Assembly (NCBI GenBank): GCA_034359265.1
Contig: CP136891.1
Location: forward strand, 45,686,001 to 45,750,000
Reading direction: 5' to 3'
Length of the DNA stretch: 64,000 nucleotides
Source of the DNA: Canna indica
Taxonomy: Eukaryota; Streptophyta; Magnoliopsida; Zingiberales; Cannaceae
Under the pieces are notes generated by a model that was given only the letters and a program-made list of their open reading frames with translations, made no database searches and was not told where the DNA came from. Position 1 is the stretch's first letter. Each line of letters opens with the position of its first letter. Shown piece after piece: positions 21,741 through 34,174 of this stretch. Position numbers and translations under genes: made by a program.

Positions 21741-23194
21741 TTGGGAATTAGCCATCCAACCTCTCGGGCTTAGCCCGCAATCCAGCTCTTCTACGAGCCT
21801 CTCTGCCATTCACAAGGATATGACGCATCATGACCTAAGTCATAACTCTCCTACGGTATCTTAGGGGTGATCCTATTGGAAACTATCTCAACACTCCAAA
21901 TCCGACCCCAACTCCTAGACCCGTAATGTCATAACCCATGTGGTTTTATTTCATACATAAACTTCTCATGTTGGTTCATACCAGATTATGCTGACCCCTT
22001 TCTCAATTTTAATTATACAATTAAAATTTAGTTCACCACAATTAGGGTTTTGTTTTAGCTTACTGTTTTGCCCGAAACTGATGTATCTAACCTGAATCAA
22101 GTCTCCAAGGTGTGTCCTATGTTTCCAAACTATGTTTTCTGATCGAAACGATAGGTTACATGACTATGCTCAGATAAATACACACATCATAGCAAATAAT
22201 TTAAAAACATCACAGATTCATCATTTCAGCATGCAATTTCAGCAACATCAAATTTCAGCATAGCATAAGAAATCAATCCGAAATTTCCAGAATTTAAGCA
22301 CTTAATTATCATTTAAACAGAATATAAATCTTGAGATAAGTTTCTTAATTTCCATGCTTAACAAAAAGGCCAACAAGCACTAATAACATCATGAACAAGA
22401 ACACACATTAAGAACAAGAACCCCTCTTTCAAGAACCCTCATGGCATCAATCTCAAGATTCAATTTTTTTTCTTAAACATGATTTTTATCTAAAATCACA
22501 GATTATATACATGACATGCTTGAACATAGAGGAACTCAATTTCATAAACAATATAAAATGCGGATCTCAAAAATACCAAAAACGTCCACTTACGCATTTC
22601 ATCGAACACCTTGAGGGCACCCAAGATTCACCCTTGGCCGAGCACCCCTAGGGTAAACCTAGGGCTGCCGAGCCACAAAGGGAAGATCTTGGCCCTCCTC
22701 CCATGATTCGGCACAAGAAACCGACACTCAAAATCCACGATTCATAGAGAAAACACAAAAATCAAGAGATAACCCAAAATGGCTCAAGCCAAGAAAGAAA
22801 CCTGGAAAGGAGAGGTAAAACCACTCACCTAGATTTGGAAAGATGATTAGAAGAGAACCCCGGACAACGGCCCTCGAATTGGCTTCAAGAAACTCGGCTC
22901 CATTCAAAGGAAAAAGAAGGGGGGCGGCGGCGGCGGCGGCGGCTCACTCCAAGCCGCCGGCTTGGAGAGAGGGAGAGAGGAAGAGGGAGGGGCTGGCTTG
23001 GTTGGCTTGGCTCCTCTCGGCTTGGCTCCAAAGGAAAGGAAGAAGGAGAGGAAGAAGAGGAAGAGGGTGGCTGGCTCAAGCGGCAGCTGGCTTGGCAGCT
23101 CCAAGCAGGAAAGGGGAGGGGCGGCTGGCGGCTGGCTCCTCTTCTCAAAATCTTGTGTGGCTCCAATTAGGGAGCCACAAGCCAAGGGGAGGGG

Positions 23195-23202
23195 TTTTTA
23201 TA
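23195..23202 (-). promoter_or_regulatory. LTR TATA box of G2
   Basis: TATAAAAA in the LTR sense, about 30 bp upstream of the GC-rich leader-like block. Confidence 0.55.
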
Positions 23203-23608
23203 CTCCCTCCTCAACCGTAACCCCTCTAAACCCTTTATACAATCCGCATCCACCTTAAGCCGAACCCGAACCCACTAACTTAAATTAACTTAATTAAACT
23301 TATTCTAATCTCATAATAAATCATAAACAATTAAATAAGCACATCCACATAAACCTAATTAAACAATTAGGCATACACAACATCAAATTGAATAAATTTA
23401 ACTACTCAAGCCTAATTTACATATTTCATATCCTACTTACCCGAGCTCGCAAGCTCGCACCGGACCATGAGTCAACTCGGCCCAACCTCGCACTAGTTTG
23501 TTAGGCTTGCAAACACAAACATAAGAGGAAAAATAAAATTAAAATATCTAGGATATTACAATCCTCCCTCCTTAAAGAAATTTCATCCTCGAATTTCAGA
23601 AAAGCAAA

Positions 23609-26600
23609 TTAAGGACTCACCAAATCATTAAACAATGAAGGATAACACTCCCTCATATCCTGCTCCACCTCCTAGATGGCCTCCTGGCCGGAATGGTGCT
23701 CCCATTTGACCGTAACCAAGGGGATCTCCTTGGACCTCAACTTTCTGATCTAACAGTCTAGCACCTCAACTGGTCGCTCCTCATAAGAGACTGCTGAATC
23801 CACCTCCACTGCGATAGGCTCGATCACATGGGACTCATCCCGAATGTACTTCTTCAGCGTAGAGACATGGAACACTAGATGCACTTGGTCCATACTAGGA
23901 GGTAAGGCCAACTCATAGGCCACAGCTCCCCTGCGTCGGAGAATAGGAAACGACCCAATGAACCTAGGGTTTAACATTTCTTTCTTAGCAAATATCACCA
24001 CCCATTTCATAGGGGATACCTTGAGGAACACCATGTCCCCCTCAGCAAACTCTACCACCCTAGCATTTCCATCAACATACATCTTCTGGCGACTCTGAGC
24101 TGCTAACAATCTCTCTTTGGTTAGCTTCACCTTTTCTACCGCCTCCTCCACCAGGCCGGGTTCCATCATGAGGGAATCTCCTGCCTCAAACCAACCTATA
24201 GGCGACTTGCATCTCCGCCCATACAATGCCTCAAATGGGGCCATCCTGATGCTGCTGTGATAACTATTATTATAGACAAACTCAATCAGAGGTAAGTGCC
24301 TCTCCCAACTGCCCTCTAAATCCAGGACACATGCTCTCAGCATATCATCCAGCATCTGAATAGTCCGCTCCGACTGACCATCTGTCTGAGGGTGAAATAC
24401 TATACTGAATCGAATCTGAGTGCCCAAGGCCTCCTGGAATGACTGCCAAAAATGAGTTGTGAATTGAGTACCCCGATTTGAGATGATCATCACAGGAACA
24501 CTATGATATACGACGATCCGATCCAAGAACAACCTTGTATACTGCTCAGCTGAAAAGGTCATCCTGACCGGTATAAAATGCGAAGTCTTGGTTAGGCGAT
24601 CCACCGCTACCCAGATAGAATCATTGCCATTCCCAGACTTTGACAATCCTATCACAAAATCCATGGTTATCTTCTCCCATTTCCACTCTGGTACCCCTAA
24701 GTTCTGGAGCAACCCTGCTGGCTTCAGATGTTCAACCTTCACTGCTGACACACCAGGCACTTAGACACGAACTCGACCACCTCTCTTTTCATGCATTTCC
24801 ACCAATAGTTTTGCCTGAGATCTTGGTACATCTTTGTGGCTCCCGGGTGCATAGTGTATGTAGATCGATGAGCAACTCCAGCACCTGTCTGCGAACCTTG
24901 ACCATATCACGCACCACTATTCGATTCTTAAACCTTAGGACGCCCTCCGAGTCAACACTGAACACATTATCTGCATCTCCCCTCCTGGCTAGATCCTTAG
25001 TGAGTGCACAGAAAGCATCCTCCTCCTGCGCTGCTCGCAGCATGTCAACCAACGTGGACTGCACCCTCAAGTGAGCCACTAGTGCACCAAAATCTGATAC
25101 TGATAAGACTGCCCCACCATCCAAACATAGGGCCAAGTCCTGAGCCAACGGCCTCCTCCTGATCGTCAAATGCGCCAGACTGCCCATAAACTTCCTGCTC
25201 AAAGCATCAACTACCACATTTGCCTTCCCTGGATGGTACATGATCGTGTAGTCATAGTCCTTCAACAGCTCAAGCCATCTTCTCTGCCTCAGGTTCAACT
25301 CCTTCTGGGTGAGCAAATATTGGAGACTCTTATGATCAGTGTATATCTCACAAGCCTCGCCATAAAGGTAGTGATGCCACAGCTTCAATGTGAACACCAC
25401 TACTGCCAGCTCAAGATCAAGGGTTGGATAATTCTTCTCGTGAACCTTCAACTGCCTAGAGGCATAAGCTATCATCCTGCCATTCTGCATCAACACACAA
25501 CCCAAGCCGACTCGGGAGGCATCACAATAAACAACAAATCCTCCCGAGTTCGAAGGTACTGCTAGAATTGGCGTCGACGTTAAGCGGTCCTTGAGCTTCC
25601 GAAAGCTCTCCTCGCACTTACTGTCCCATTCGAACTTGACCTTCTTTTGAGTCAGGCGAGTCAAAGGCGCTGCAATCCTAGAGAAATTCTCCACAAACTT
25701 TCTGTAGTAACCTTCCAACCCCAGGAAACTACGAATCTCAGTGACACTAGTCGGCCTCTTCCAGTTCTGAACGACTTCTATCTTTGCAGGGTCCACTTTT
25801 ATTCCCTCCTTGGACACCACATGGCCAAGGAACCCAACACTTTCCAACCAAAACTCACACTTGGAGAACTTAGCATACAAGCGGTGCTCCCGGAGAGTCT
25901 CTAGAACCATCTTCAAGTGCTCAACATGCTCCTCCCTGTTCACAAAGGGAAACACTTGGGCAATCCGGGCTGGAGCACTAGAGCACCCCAAGGAGAAACA
26001 CTTGGGCGAATGAAACACAACTCAAGCAGCTCCTACAACTGGGACTTCAATTCCCTCAACTCAACTGGTGCCATTCGGTACGGTGGAATGGAGATCAGCT
26101 TCACCCCTGTCTGTAAATCAATGCAGAACTCGATCTCTCTAACTGGAGGCAACCCTGGCAACTCCTCCGAAAACACATCAGAGAACCCGCACACCACGCG
26201 CGTCTCCCTGATGTCCCTAGTTGCACCTCTGCATTCCTCTGCCACAAACACAAAGGCCAAGAAGGACTGGCAACCGCCCAGAAGTAGCTTCCGAGCCCTA
26301 AGAGCTGAAATTGTCATCAACAGCTCTCCCCTTCCCTCACCCTGGAAGGTAAACTGGGGCAATCTGGGCTTACTGAAGGTCATAGTCTTAGCCCTGCAAT
26401 CCACTGAGGTAAAATGGTATGCCAACCAGTACAGGCCCAAGATCACATCAAGTTCCAGCATCGGCAAGAGTGTCAAGTTGGCTATCAACACATGCCCACA
26501 AATGATAACCTCGCAGCCCTGAAAAATTGTCTCTGCCATCACAGAAACGCCCGTAGGCGTAGACACCACAAGAGGTAACTCAAGCACAGAAGGTACCCCT

Positions 26601-26746
26601 GACAACTTAGCAGTAAGCAAAATAGATACAAAAGAGTGCGTAGCACCCGAATCAAACAAAATATATGCAATGGCAGACCCGACAATAATATTACCTGAAA
26701 CCACTACCCTGGACGCCTCAGCGCCCTCTTGCTTCATAGCAAACAA
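23609..26746 (-). pseudogene. G2 pol: protease, truncated RT, RNase H, integrase
   Basis: From high to low coordinates: an aspartic protease with LFDSGATHSFVS (26746 onward); the start of RT (PPYRMAPVELRELKSQL, then a broken [11 protein letters not shown]); then a jump near 26000 straight to [18 protein letters not shown]. The RT core with its catalytic Asp pair is missing. RNase H follows with [12 protein letters not shown] and [10 protein letters not shown], then the integrase zinc region. The integrase core (24760-23750) has TMDF and GQSERTIQ, but IISNRGTQF where active relatives have SDRGTQF, so the second catalytic Asp is Asn. Several stops and frameshifts occur, including one after VLDC near 23750. 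The pol end is at 23609. Active relatives make the replication polyprotein; this copy cannot. Confidence 0.88.
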
Positions 26747-27969
26747 CCGTGCAGCGGGCCTCTCTGAACCACCAGCTTGCTGGCCTCCTCCCTAAGTCTG
26801 ACCCCTCTGAGCTACGGAACCCACTGACATTGGTGCCTTTCCTCTGGTCGATCAAGCTGCTGACTGCCCTTGCTAGGATAATCCTTTCTAAAATATCTAG
26901 TCTGCCCACAGCTGAAACATACCTCCGAACATCCCCAGCAATCCCCCCAATGCCTCCTATGACATCGGTTACACTGCTGCGGCCCAGATCTCCACTACGA
27001 ACCTCTAGATAACGCCCCTGGTCCTAAACCCATGTGGTCTTTGGAACTGTTATGACCTCTGCCCTACGATAGATCTGCTGTCCTAGGAGTACCCTCAGAG
27101 TGAGCTAGCCGACCCCTTGAGTGCTGGGGCTGAAACTTTTTCTTCTAAGGTCCATCATGCCTGTCTGTCAGTACTAGTGCCTCCTTCCAAAGCGCCTCAT
27201 CAACGACCCAGGCAAATGAAGTCTCCTCCGTGTAATGGATTAGTTTGGCGATCTACGACCTCAGTCCCTCAACAAACCTCTTGACCTTGGTGGTCTCTGT
27301 GGCTATCAAGGTGGGATGGTACTTCGAGAGTCGTGTGAACTCGATCTCATAATCTATCACTGACATACTACCCGTCTAACACAGTAGCTCGAACTCCTTC
27401 GCCTGCCTGTCCCAGATGCTCATCGACAGGTACTTCTCCACCATAGCAGCTCTAAACTCCTCCCAGGTAGGGGGTGGGGCATCTGCTGCTCTACATTCCC
27501 TCTAGGTGTGAAGCCAATCCTTGGCTGGACCTCTCAGTTGTAGCCCGATCAGTCGAGTGGTCATCTCAGAAGAACAACCAAGCCCCCTACACAGCTCATA
27601 GCAATCTCCTAGGAAACTGGTGATCTCCACCCGCTGATCTATCCCTGTATACTATGGCGGCCTGAATATTACAAAATCTGCATAAGAAGGTGCTCTGGGG
27701 GCTCTGACCATCGGTGCCATTGGCTGGACCACCTCTGGTACTGCAAGTTCTGCCGGAACTGGCAGTGGCTACTACCTCAGCTCCTGCTCCCTACGAAGCG
27801 CCTTAGTTAGCTCAGCCACTCGGGTCTGCAGCTGAATAACCATGGGATCTTGTCCCACCTCCTCTTGGGCCTGCGGTGGTCTCCCACAATACCGGCCCCT
27901 GCCTCGGCCTCGACGCTCAGTAGAGTTGTTGTCACTACCGCTCCTTGTGGCATCAAAAGCCTCTATCAA
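26747..27969 (-). pseudogene. G2 gag, degenerate
   Basis: The start region MIEAFDATRSGSDNN with a Gly/Arg-rich stretch is at 27969-27772. Downstream frames are broken by several stops. Zinc-knuckle remnants CNRCHRRHWGDC and CFSCGQTRYFRKDY lie at about 26960-26880; the second has lost its last Cys. It runs into the protease without a clear boundary. Confidence 0.75.
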
Positions 27970-28164
27970 TCTGGAATCACCAGAAAGAAAATATCAAAAT
28001 TTAAACAATTTAATTCACCCTAAGTCGTTAAGTAAATAAACCATAAGTCGTGCTGAGGTGCAGACTTAGCCCTTTGATCTCATAGCATACCCGTACTGTA
28101 TACTAACACGCTAGTAATGCCCTATACGGTGATAACTCTTGGTCGTAGTCAGATTGAACCACAT

Positions 28165-28176
28165 GCTCTGATACCA
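28165..28176 (-). promoter_or_regulatory. Primer-binding site of G2 (initiator tRNA-Met)
   Basis: TGGTATCAGAGC on the minus strand, 3 bp inside the 5' LTR end at 28180. It is a perfect match to the common plant LTR element site. Confidence 0.85.
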
Positions 28177-28618
28177 TATTGTCACACACCAAATACAGGG
28201 TCACATGACCGGCTAGGGTATATGTGTCTATACCTCGCAGCCTAACTCATGCACATGCCAACATCATAAGATAGCGGAATAAACAACAACTTAAAAAAAA
28301 GAAGAACCAAAACAGATTTTCATTTTTAAACAGCAAGGTTTTAGATAAATATCTCAAGTGCGGAAATAAATAAATCGAAGAGTAATAGTTCTTTTGATAA
28401 ATAAAAACTAAATAAAACATGAATGTCCCCAAGGGACTACAACTCCAAACACCAAAATAAAAGTGCATGACAATCTACTACAGACTCGACTACGACCCCT
28501 AACTAGGACTGCTATGAGATCATGTGGCTCCTCTACCCTCCAGCTGCGCCAAGTGCTCCAGTCCATCTCATTGGTCAGGCTCTACAAAACAAAACAACGA
28601 CAACGGGTGAGTTCAAAG

Positions 28619-31057
28619 TGTTGGCTTAGGGTTTTCAACCTTAGTCTTAGTCTCGATTTTGATGATAAAAAACATGGAACTAATAATTTCATGAAGAGTT
28701 TCTTTTAGGTTCCATATCAATTAGCGCACGACGTCCTCGATCGGAAATATTGGAGAAATCAGAAAATCGAAAGGACGTTGGTCGACGTGCTCGAATTCGT
28801 CAGGAAGATAGAGTCTAGGTTTAGAGTGTCTAGTTTATGTTGTAAATCCTCATGATGATACATAAGAACCCAAAAACTATCCCCGAATCCCAAAACATGA
28901 AAACCCAAAAATCGCCCTGAAACTCACTAAGCCTAGGGAGCTCCTTGGAGGGCTATATAACCTAGATATTTTCCTGACACAAAAAATGGCGGTAATTATT
29001 CCTTGGGTAGAAATTAGATAATGAGGTATTTTAAAGGATTTTTTAGAAGCCTTTAGCCTACCCATTCTTAACTCAAGAAATTAGGAAATTTTCGTTTTCC
29101 GAAAATTTGTACTAGACCCCAAAAACTAGATTTTGATTCTTAAGGATTTTGATTTTTTAGATATTTTTATTGAATCTAAATGGGGGTTAATCCTTATATA
29201 ACATTTATGTTTTAAAGTTATTAACTTTAAGTTAATAAATGTTATATAAATAGACTCAGCGAAGACGGAACCAGAAAACGAACAAACCAAGCAAAGAAAT
29301 CTGCCCTGCCCAGGTTCAGTCTACCGACTGAAGAAGAAGGCATTTCGGTCGACCGAACAATGCCAGAATTTGGCAGTAGCCAATTCGATTGACCGATAGG
29401 TCGACCAAAATTGGTAAAAAATTAGTAGTAGCCAATTCGGTCGACCGGTTGATTGACCGAACTGTGCCCAGAAGCGACAAAATGTCGCAGTTGCTTGGGC
29501 GGTCGATTCGTTGGTCGACCAACGACCGATCGACCTGTGATCGAACGGCGAAAACGGCTTGTTTTCCGCCCGTTGATGAGCCATTTCTCGTGGAGGGTTA
29601 TAAATACCCATCCCAATCTTATTTCTAGCCTCACAATGATGCTTCTAAGCCTAAAAGAGCCACTCCTTGCATCTCTACAAGATTCTTGAGCCATCTTTGA
29701 AAAGAACCCTAGCTTTGTGCCTAATAACCTTAAGATTGACTTTAAGCTTGCCTTGATTCATCTTCAAGTCATCAAGAGGAGCTAGGACATCTTGTTTGAG
29801 AGCTAAGTTTACATTGTTTATTATTTGCTCTCATTATTGTTGTATTTTGGTGTTTATTTCATTATATTTGAATTTGTGTAAACCTAGAGTGCTAGGTTGA
29901 TTGAGTTGGTGGTTGCCTTTGCGTTGAGGCTTAAATCCACTATTGTAAACTTAGTTTACTAGGATTAGTTGAGTTGTCCCTTAGGTTAAGGTGGGAGAGT
30001 GCTCTCGGTAGGAAGGCGGGATAATTTCGGGTGTGGAAGTACCTTCGGTTTGACAGCGGAGACTTTCCGTTGTAAAGTCCTCTTTGTAAGGGAAACGATA
30101 TAATCTAGTAAAACTAAGTTTGGAAATCCTAAGCAGGGTGCTTAGGTAGTGGAGTAGGCATTGGGGCCGAACTACTATAAATCACCGTATTTGTATTGTT
30201 TCTTCTTGCGTTTGCTTAATTAGCATATTCACTTTGCTTCCGCTTGTTATTGGATTTGTTAAATTGCCTAAGTAACCAAGTAAATGATTAAAATCGGAAT
30301 TAGGCGAATCGATTAGTAAACACATTATTCACCCCCCCCTCTAGTGTGGCCATTTCACTAACAATTGGTATCAAAGCGGGTCGTAGATTGAGATTTCACC
30401 ATCTCCTCTACATCGTCTCTCGATTCGAAAAATGGCACTTGAGAGTGTAGCATCTTCACCTCCTAGGTTCGATGCCTCGAACTTTGGTCTTTGGAAATAT
30501 AGGATGTACACATATTTAAAGACTAAGGGTTTTGATGTCCTTAACATGTTAAGACTAGAATTCATTGAACCTAAGGTTGACATGCATGCTTGGAGTGAAT
30601 TAGATAAGAAAATATTTAAGTATAATGGAGATGCCATGAATTGTATACTTTGCACATTACCAAACGGCATCCTAGAAAAAGTCATGCATTGCTCTTGGGC
30701 TTATGATTTATGGGCCACTTTAAATATTTTATATGATTATGCCAAAACCGAAGAGATTGACACTTTTGATGAAGGTGGTGATGACAATGGTCACTCAACT
30801 ACTACTAATCTCAGTTTTGATGCCCATAGTGCTTCTAGTCAAAGGAGCAACTCTAAGAGCTGAAAACGAAAAGTGATTTGTCATGCTTGCAAAGAAAAGG
30901 GCCACATTAAGAAGAATTGTCCTTAATTAATAAACAAGGCAAAGAAGAGGTCAAAAGCTTCTACATCATCATCCCATTCAAATGAAGCATCCTCTTGCAA
31001 TGACTATGAAGCCACTTCAAAAGTTTGCCTCATGAGTACTAATGATGAGGTACACTC
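28619..31057 (+). mobile_element. Element D: Sirevirus-like 5' LTR with truncated gag
   Basis: The complete LTR is 28619-30363 (TGTTGG to CTAACA), with TATAAATA at 29599-29606 and palindromes CGGTCGACC at 29340-29560. Primer site TGGTATCAAAGC is at 30366-30377. Gag follows to 31057, where sequence switches abruptly to G2 LTR at TCTTAATTTCCATGC. The 3' part of the element was lost together with 1.1 kb of the host LTR. Confidence 0.87.
30432..31057 (+). pseudogene. gag of element D, truncated
   Basis: Starts MALESVASSPPRFDASNFGL, the conserved N-terminus shared with element B and F gag, and continues open for 143 codons to a TGA at 30861-30863. The same frame goes on with the zinc knuckle CHACKEKGHIKKNC, a second stop (TAA) and a Ser-rich stretch up to the breakpoint at 31057. 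Function in relatives is capsid formation and RNA packaging. Confidence 0.85.
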
Positions 31058-32261
31058 TTAATTTCCATGCTTAACAATAAGGCCAACAAGCACTAATAAC
31101 ATCATGAACAAGAACAACCATTAAGAACAAGAACACCTCTTTCAAGAACCCTCATGGCATCAATCTCAAGATTCATTTTTTTTTTCTTAAACATGATTTT
31201 TATCTAAAATCACAAATTACATACATGACATACTTGGACATAGAGGAACTTGATTTCATAAACAATATAAAATACGGATCTCAAAAACACCAAAAACTTC
31301 CACTTACACATTTCATCGAACACCTTGAGAGCACCCAAGATTCACCCTTGGCCAAGCACCCCTAGGGTAAAGCTAGGGCTGCCGAGCCACAAAGGGAAGG
31401 TCTTGGCCCTCCTCCCATGATTCGGCCCAAGAAATCGGCACTCAAAATCCACAATTCATCAAGAAAACACAAGAATCAAGAAATAGCCCAAAATGGCTCA
31501 AGCCAAGAAAGAAACTCGGAAAGGAGAGGTAAAGCCACTCACCTAGATTTGGAAAGATGATTAGAAGAGAACCCCGGACAACGGCCCTCGAACCGGCTTC
31601 AAGAAACTCGGCTTGATTCAAAGGAAAAAAGAAGGGGGAGCGGCGGTGGCTCACTCCAAGCCGCCGGCTTGGAGAGAGGGAGAGAGGAAGAGAGAGGGAC
31701 TAGCTTGGCTCCTCCCTAAAGGAAAGAAAGAAGGAGAGGAAGAAGAGGGAGAGGGCGGTTGGCTCACGCGGCGGTTGGCTTGGCGGCTCGAAGCAGGAAA
31801 GGGGAGGGGCGGCTGGTGGTTGAGGCTAGCGGCTGGCTCTTCTTCTCAAAATCTTGTGTGGCTCCAAATAGGGAGCCACAAGCCAAGTGGAGGGGGTTAT
31901 ATACTCTGTCCTCAACCCTAACCCCTCTAAACCCTTTATCCAACCCGCATCCACCTTAAGCCGAACCCAAACCCGCTAACTTAAATTAACTTAATTAAAC
32001 TTATTCTAATCTCATAATAAATTATAAGCAATTAAAGAAGCACATCCACATAAACATAATTAAACAATTAGGCATACACAACATCAAATTGAATAAATTT
32101 AACTACTCAAGCCTAATTCACATATTTCATATCTCACTTACCCGAGCTCGCAAGCTCGCACCGGACCATGAGTCGACTCGGCTCGACCTTGCACTAGTCC
32201 GTTAGGCTGGCTAACATAAACATAAGAGGAAAAATAAAATTAAAATATCTAGGATATTACA

Positions 32262-34174
32262 AAGGCCTCTTTAAGTGCACTCACCATTGGAAGACGGGTC
32301 ACTATAAGATCATTGTTATTCCTTACATGGTTATCCCCTAGTCATCCATCTCACACTACTGGTCTCCTACAGTCTGAGCAGCCCTCTTTGGATGGTATTC
32401 TAGGTAGTCAGCCACGATCTATGATCACTATTTCATCATATGACTACACTCAATTACTACAGTATCAACCTACTCAAAACTCACAGTCACAACAATGAGT
32501 CTCTTATTCTACTCACTTAGGTACTCCTACTGCATATCTATTGTATACTTCTGGTGGACACCCTTAGATTTCAGATTCAGGAGCATTTGATCATATGTTT
32601 GGTAACATGTATGCTTTCTCTAATCTAGCCACCTTCACCACCTCAACCGGTGTCACTCTCGCTAATGGGTTACTCTCTTTGGTTAAGGGCATTGGCCACA
32701 TCTCACCCATATTCTCCCTCCCACTTAAACGTTGGTTGCAGATTCATAGTCAGTTAGGACACCCTCATTTGCAGAAAATGAATAAAATGTATCCTCATCT
32801 CTCTTTCATTTCTAGTCTTGAGTGTGAGTCGTGTCAACTGGGTAAACATTCCTGGTCTTCCTTTCCTCGTAGTCCTAATAAGCATGCTGTGGCTCCTTTT
32901 TCTCTTGTTCATTCTAATATTTGGGGTCCTAGTCGTGTTTCTTCTAAGTTGGGTTTCAAATATTTTGTTGCTTTCATAGATGACTACTCTCGTATGACAT
33001 GGTTATTTCTATTAAAAGATAGGTCTGAACTCTTTCATGTATTGTCCACTTTCTATGCCGAAATAAAAACTCAATTTGGTGTTTCCATTCGTGTCATACG
33101 CAGTGATAATTCTAAAGAATATTTTTCAAATGCCTTTTAGTCTTTCTTCTCTACGCAAGGTCTTCTCCACCAGTCCTCATGTTCTCATACTCCTCAGTAG
33201 AATGGAATTGCTGAACGGAAGAACCGTCACTTACTTGAGACAACTCGTACCCTTCTACTGCACATGGGTATGATGATATTCTCACGACATGTTATCTTAT
33301 TAGCAGGATGTCATCTTCTATTCTTCATGACTAAATTCATTTTACCATTCTCTTTCCTCGTGATCCTCTATATAGTCTTCCTCCTCGTGTGTTTGGATGT
33401 ACCTATTTTGTTCATCATCTTTCCGTGGGTAAAGACAAGTTATCTCCAATGTCCATTAAATGTGTTTTTCTTAGCTATTCTCCTATGTAGAAAGGTTATA
33501 GTTGTTACTCACTTGAGCTGCGACGTGTCTTTATCGCCGTTGTTGTCACTTTCTTTCACTCTACACCATTTTTCTTAAATCAGTCTACCACCCCTGAGTT
33601 GGTCACTGAGATCCTTCCCATTCTTATTCCACTATCGATTCTTGAGGTCACATCTTCTCCGACTGTTGAGGATCCACTGCTCCCCAGGCATGAACCCACC
33701 AGGTTCTTCACTCATCGTGCTCCTTTTGAGGCAGCTCCAGCTCTCCCCTATGACTCTATTGTCCTACTAGATCCCTCGTCACATCCTTCCCCACCGTTTG
33801 ATCTTGACCTTCCAATGGCTTTTAGGAAAGGTATCCGTAAGTGTTCCACTTCTTATCCTATATCTTGTTACGTTTGCTACGATACCTTATCTTCAAAGTA
33901 CTATGCTTTTATCACTATTCTCACCAATGTTTCCATACCCCAAACAATGTCAGGTGCCCTTTCTGCTGATCCAGAGTAGTGCATGGCTATGATTGATGAG
34001 ATGATTGTATTGCATTCTAATAGCATGTGGGAGTTGGTTCATCTTCCTTATGGGAAACCGACTATTGGCTACAAGTGGGTTTTCACAGTCAAGACAATTC
34101 CCGATGGTTCTATTGATCGACTAAAGACTCGGTTGGTAGCCAAAGGATACATACAATAGTACGGTGTAGACTAT
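32262..34174 (+). pseudogene. Copia element C pol: protease, integrase, start of RT
   Basis: A degenerate zinc knuckle (CTHHWKTGHYK) starts the block. The protease motif SDSGAFDHM is at about 32571-32597. The GAG-pre-integrase region HSQLGHPHLQKM with CESCQLGKH precedes an integrase core containing FIDDYSRMTWLF and RSDNSKEYFSNAF. A stop at 33138-33140 and frameshifts follow. The start of RT, YKWVFTVKTIPDGSIDRLK and RLVAKGYIQ, is at about 34069-34158, then the frame is cut by element S at 34175. The rest of RT was not found to the right. Order protease-integrase-RT identifies Ty1/copia. The longest intact stretch is 181 codons (32595-33140). Confidence 0.87.

Larger units (their letters stand above)
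20766..23560 (-). mobile_element. 3' LTR of G2
   Basis: 2795 bp, reading TGTAATATCC to GGGGCGTGACA on the minus strand. TATAAAAA lies at 23195-23202 (minus), about 360 bp into the LTR, so most of the LTR would be R-U5. A purine-rich and GC-rich leader-like block lies at 22880-23170. The minisatellite is at 21410-21740. Confidence 0.88.
20766..32261 (-). mobile_element. Gypsy element G2, Tekay/Del-like chromovirus, defective
   Basis: It has a 3' LTR (20766-23560), pol and gag read on the minus strand, a primer-binding site and a 5' LTR (28180-32261, rearranged). The target duplication is AAGTC (20761-20765) against AAGGC (32262-32266). The order gag-protease-RT-RNase H-integrase and the WEHHSGQEA-type tail place it with chromodomain gypsy elements. 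The protease motif is intact, the RT core is deleted and the integrase is mutated, so it is dead. Confidence 0.88.
28180..32261 (-). mobile_element. 5' LTR of G2, rearranged by an insertion and a deletion
   Basis: The LTR is present as 28180-28618 and 31058-32261. Compared with the 3' LTR, the segment corresponding to about 21198-22345 is missing and replaced by a truncated Sirevirus-like element. The right end GGATATTACA is intact. Confidence 0.85.

Noticed and set aside
22843..23258. Open frames on both strands in the GC-rich block of the G2 LTR
   Set aside because: Low-complexity purine and CGG repeats give open frames in several frames at once. The same block recurs in other LTRs (31613-31959, 50462-50881, 59404-59804) with frames not conserved. 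It is best read as an untranslated leader-like region.
24640..25565. Plus-strand open frames over the G2 pol region
   Set aside because: They are antisense to integrase and RNase H, which show conserved motifs on the minus strand. The same applies to frames at 25917-26522, 61700-62104 and 63174-63596.
33264..33979. Three overlapping open frames as separate small genes
   Set aside because: They are shifted pieces of the copia C integrase C-terminal and linker region between integrase and RT.
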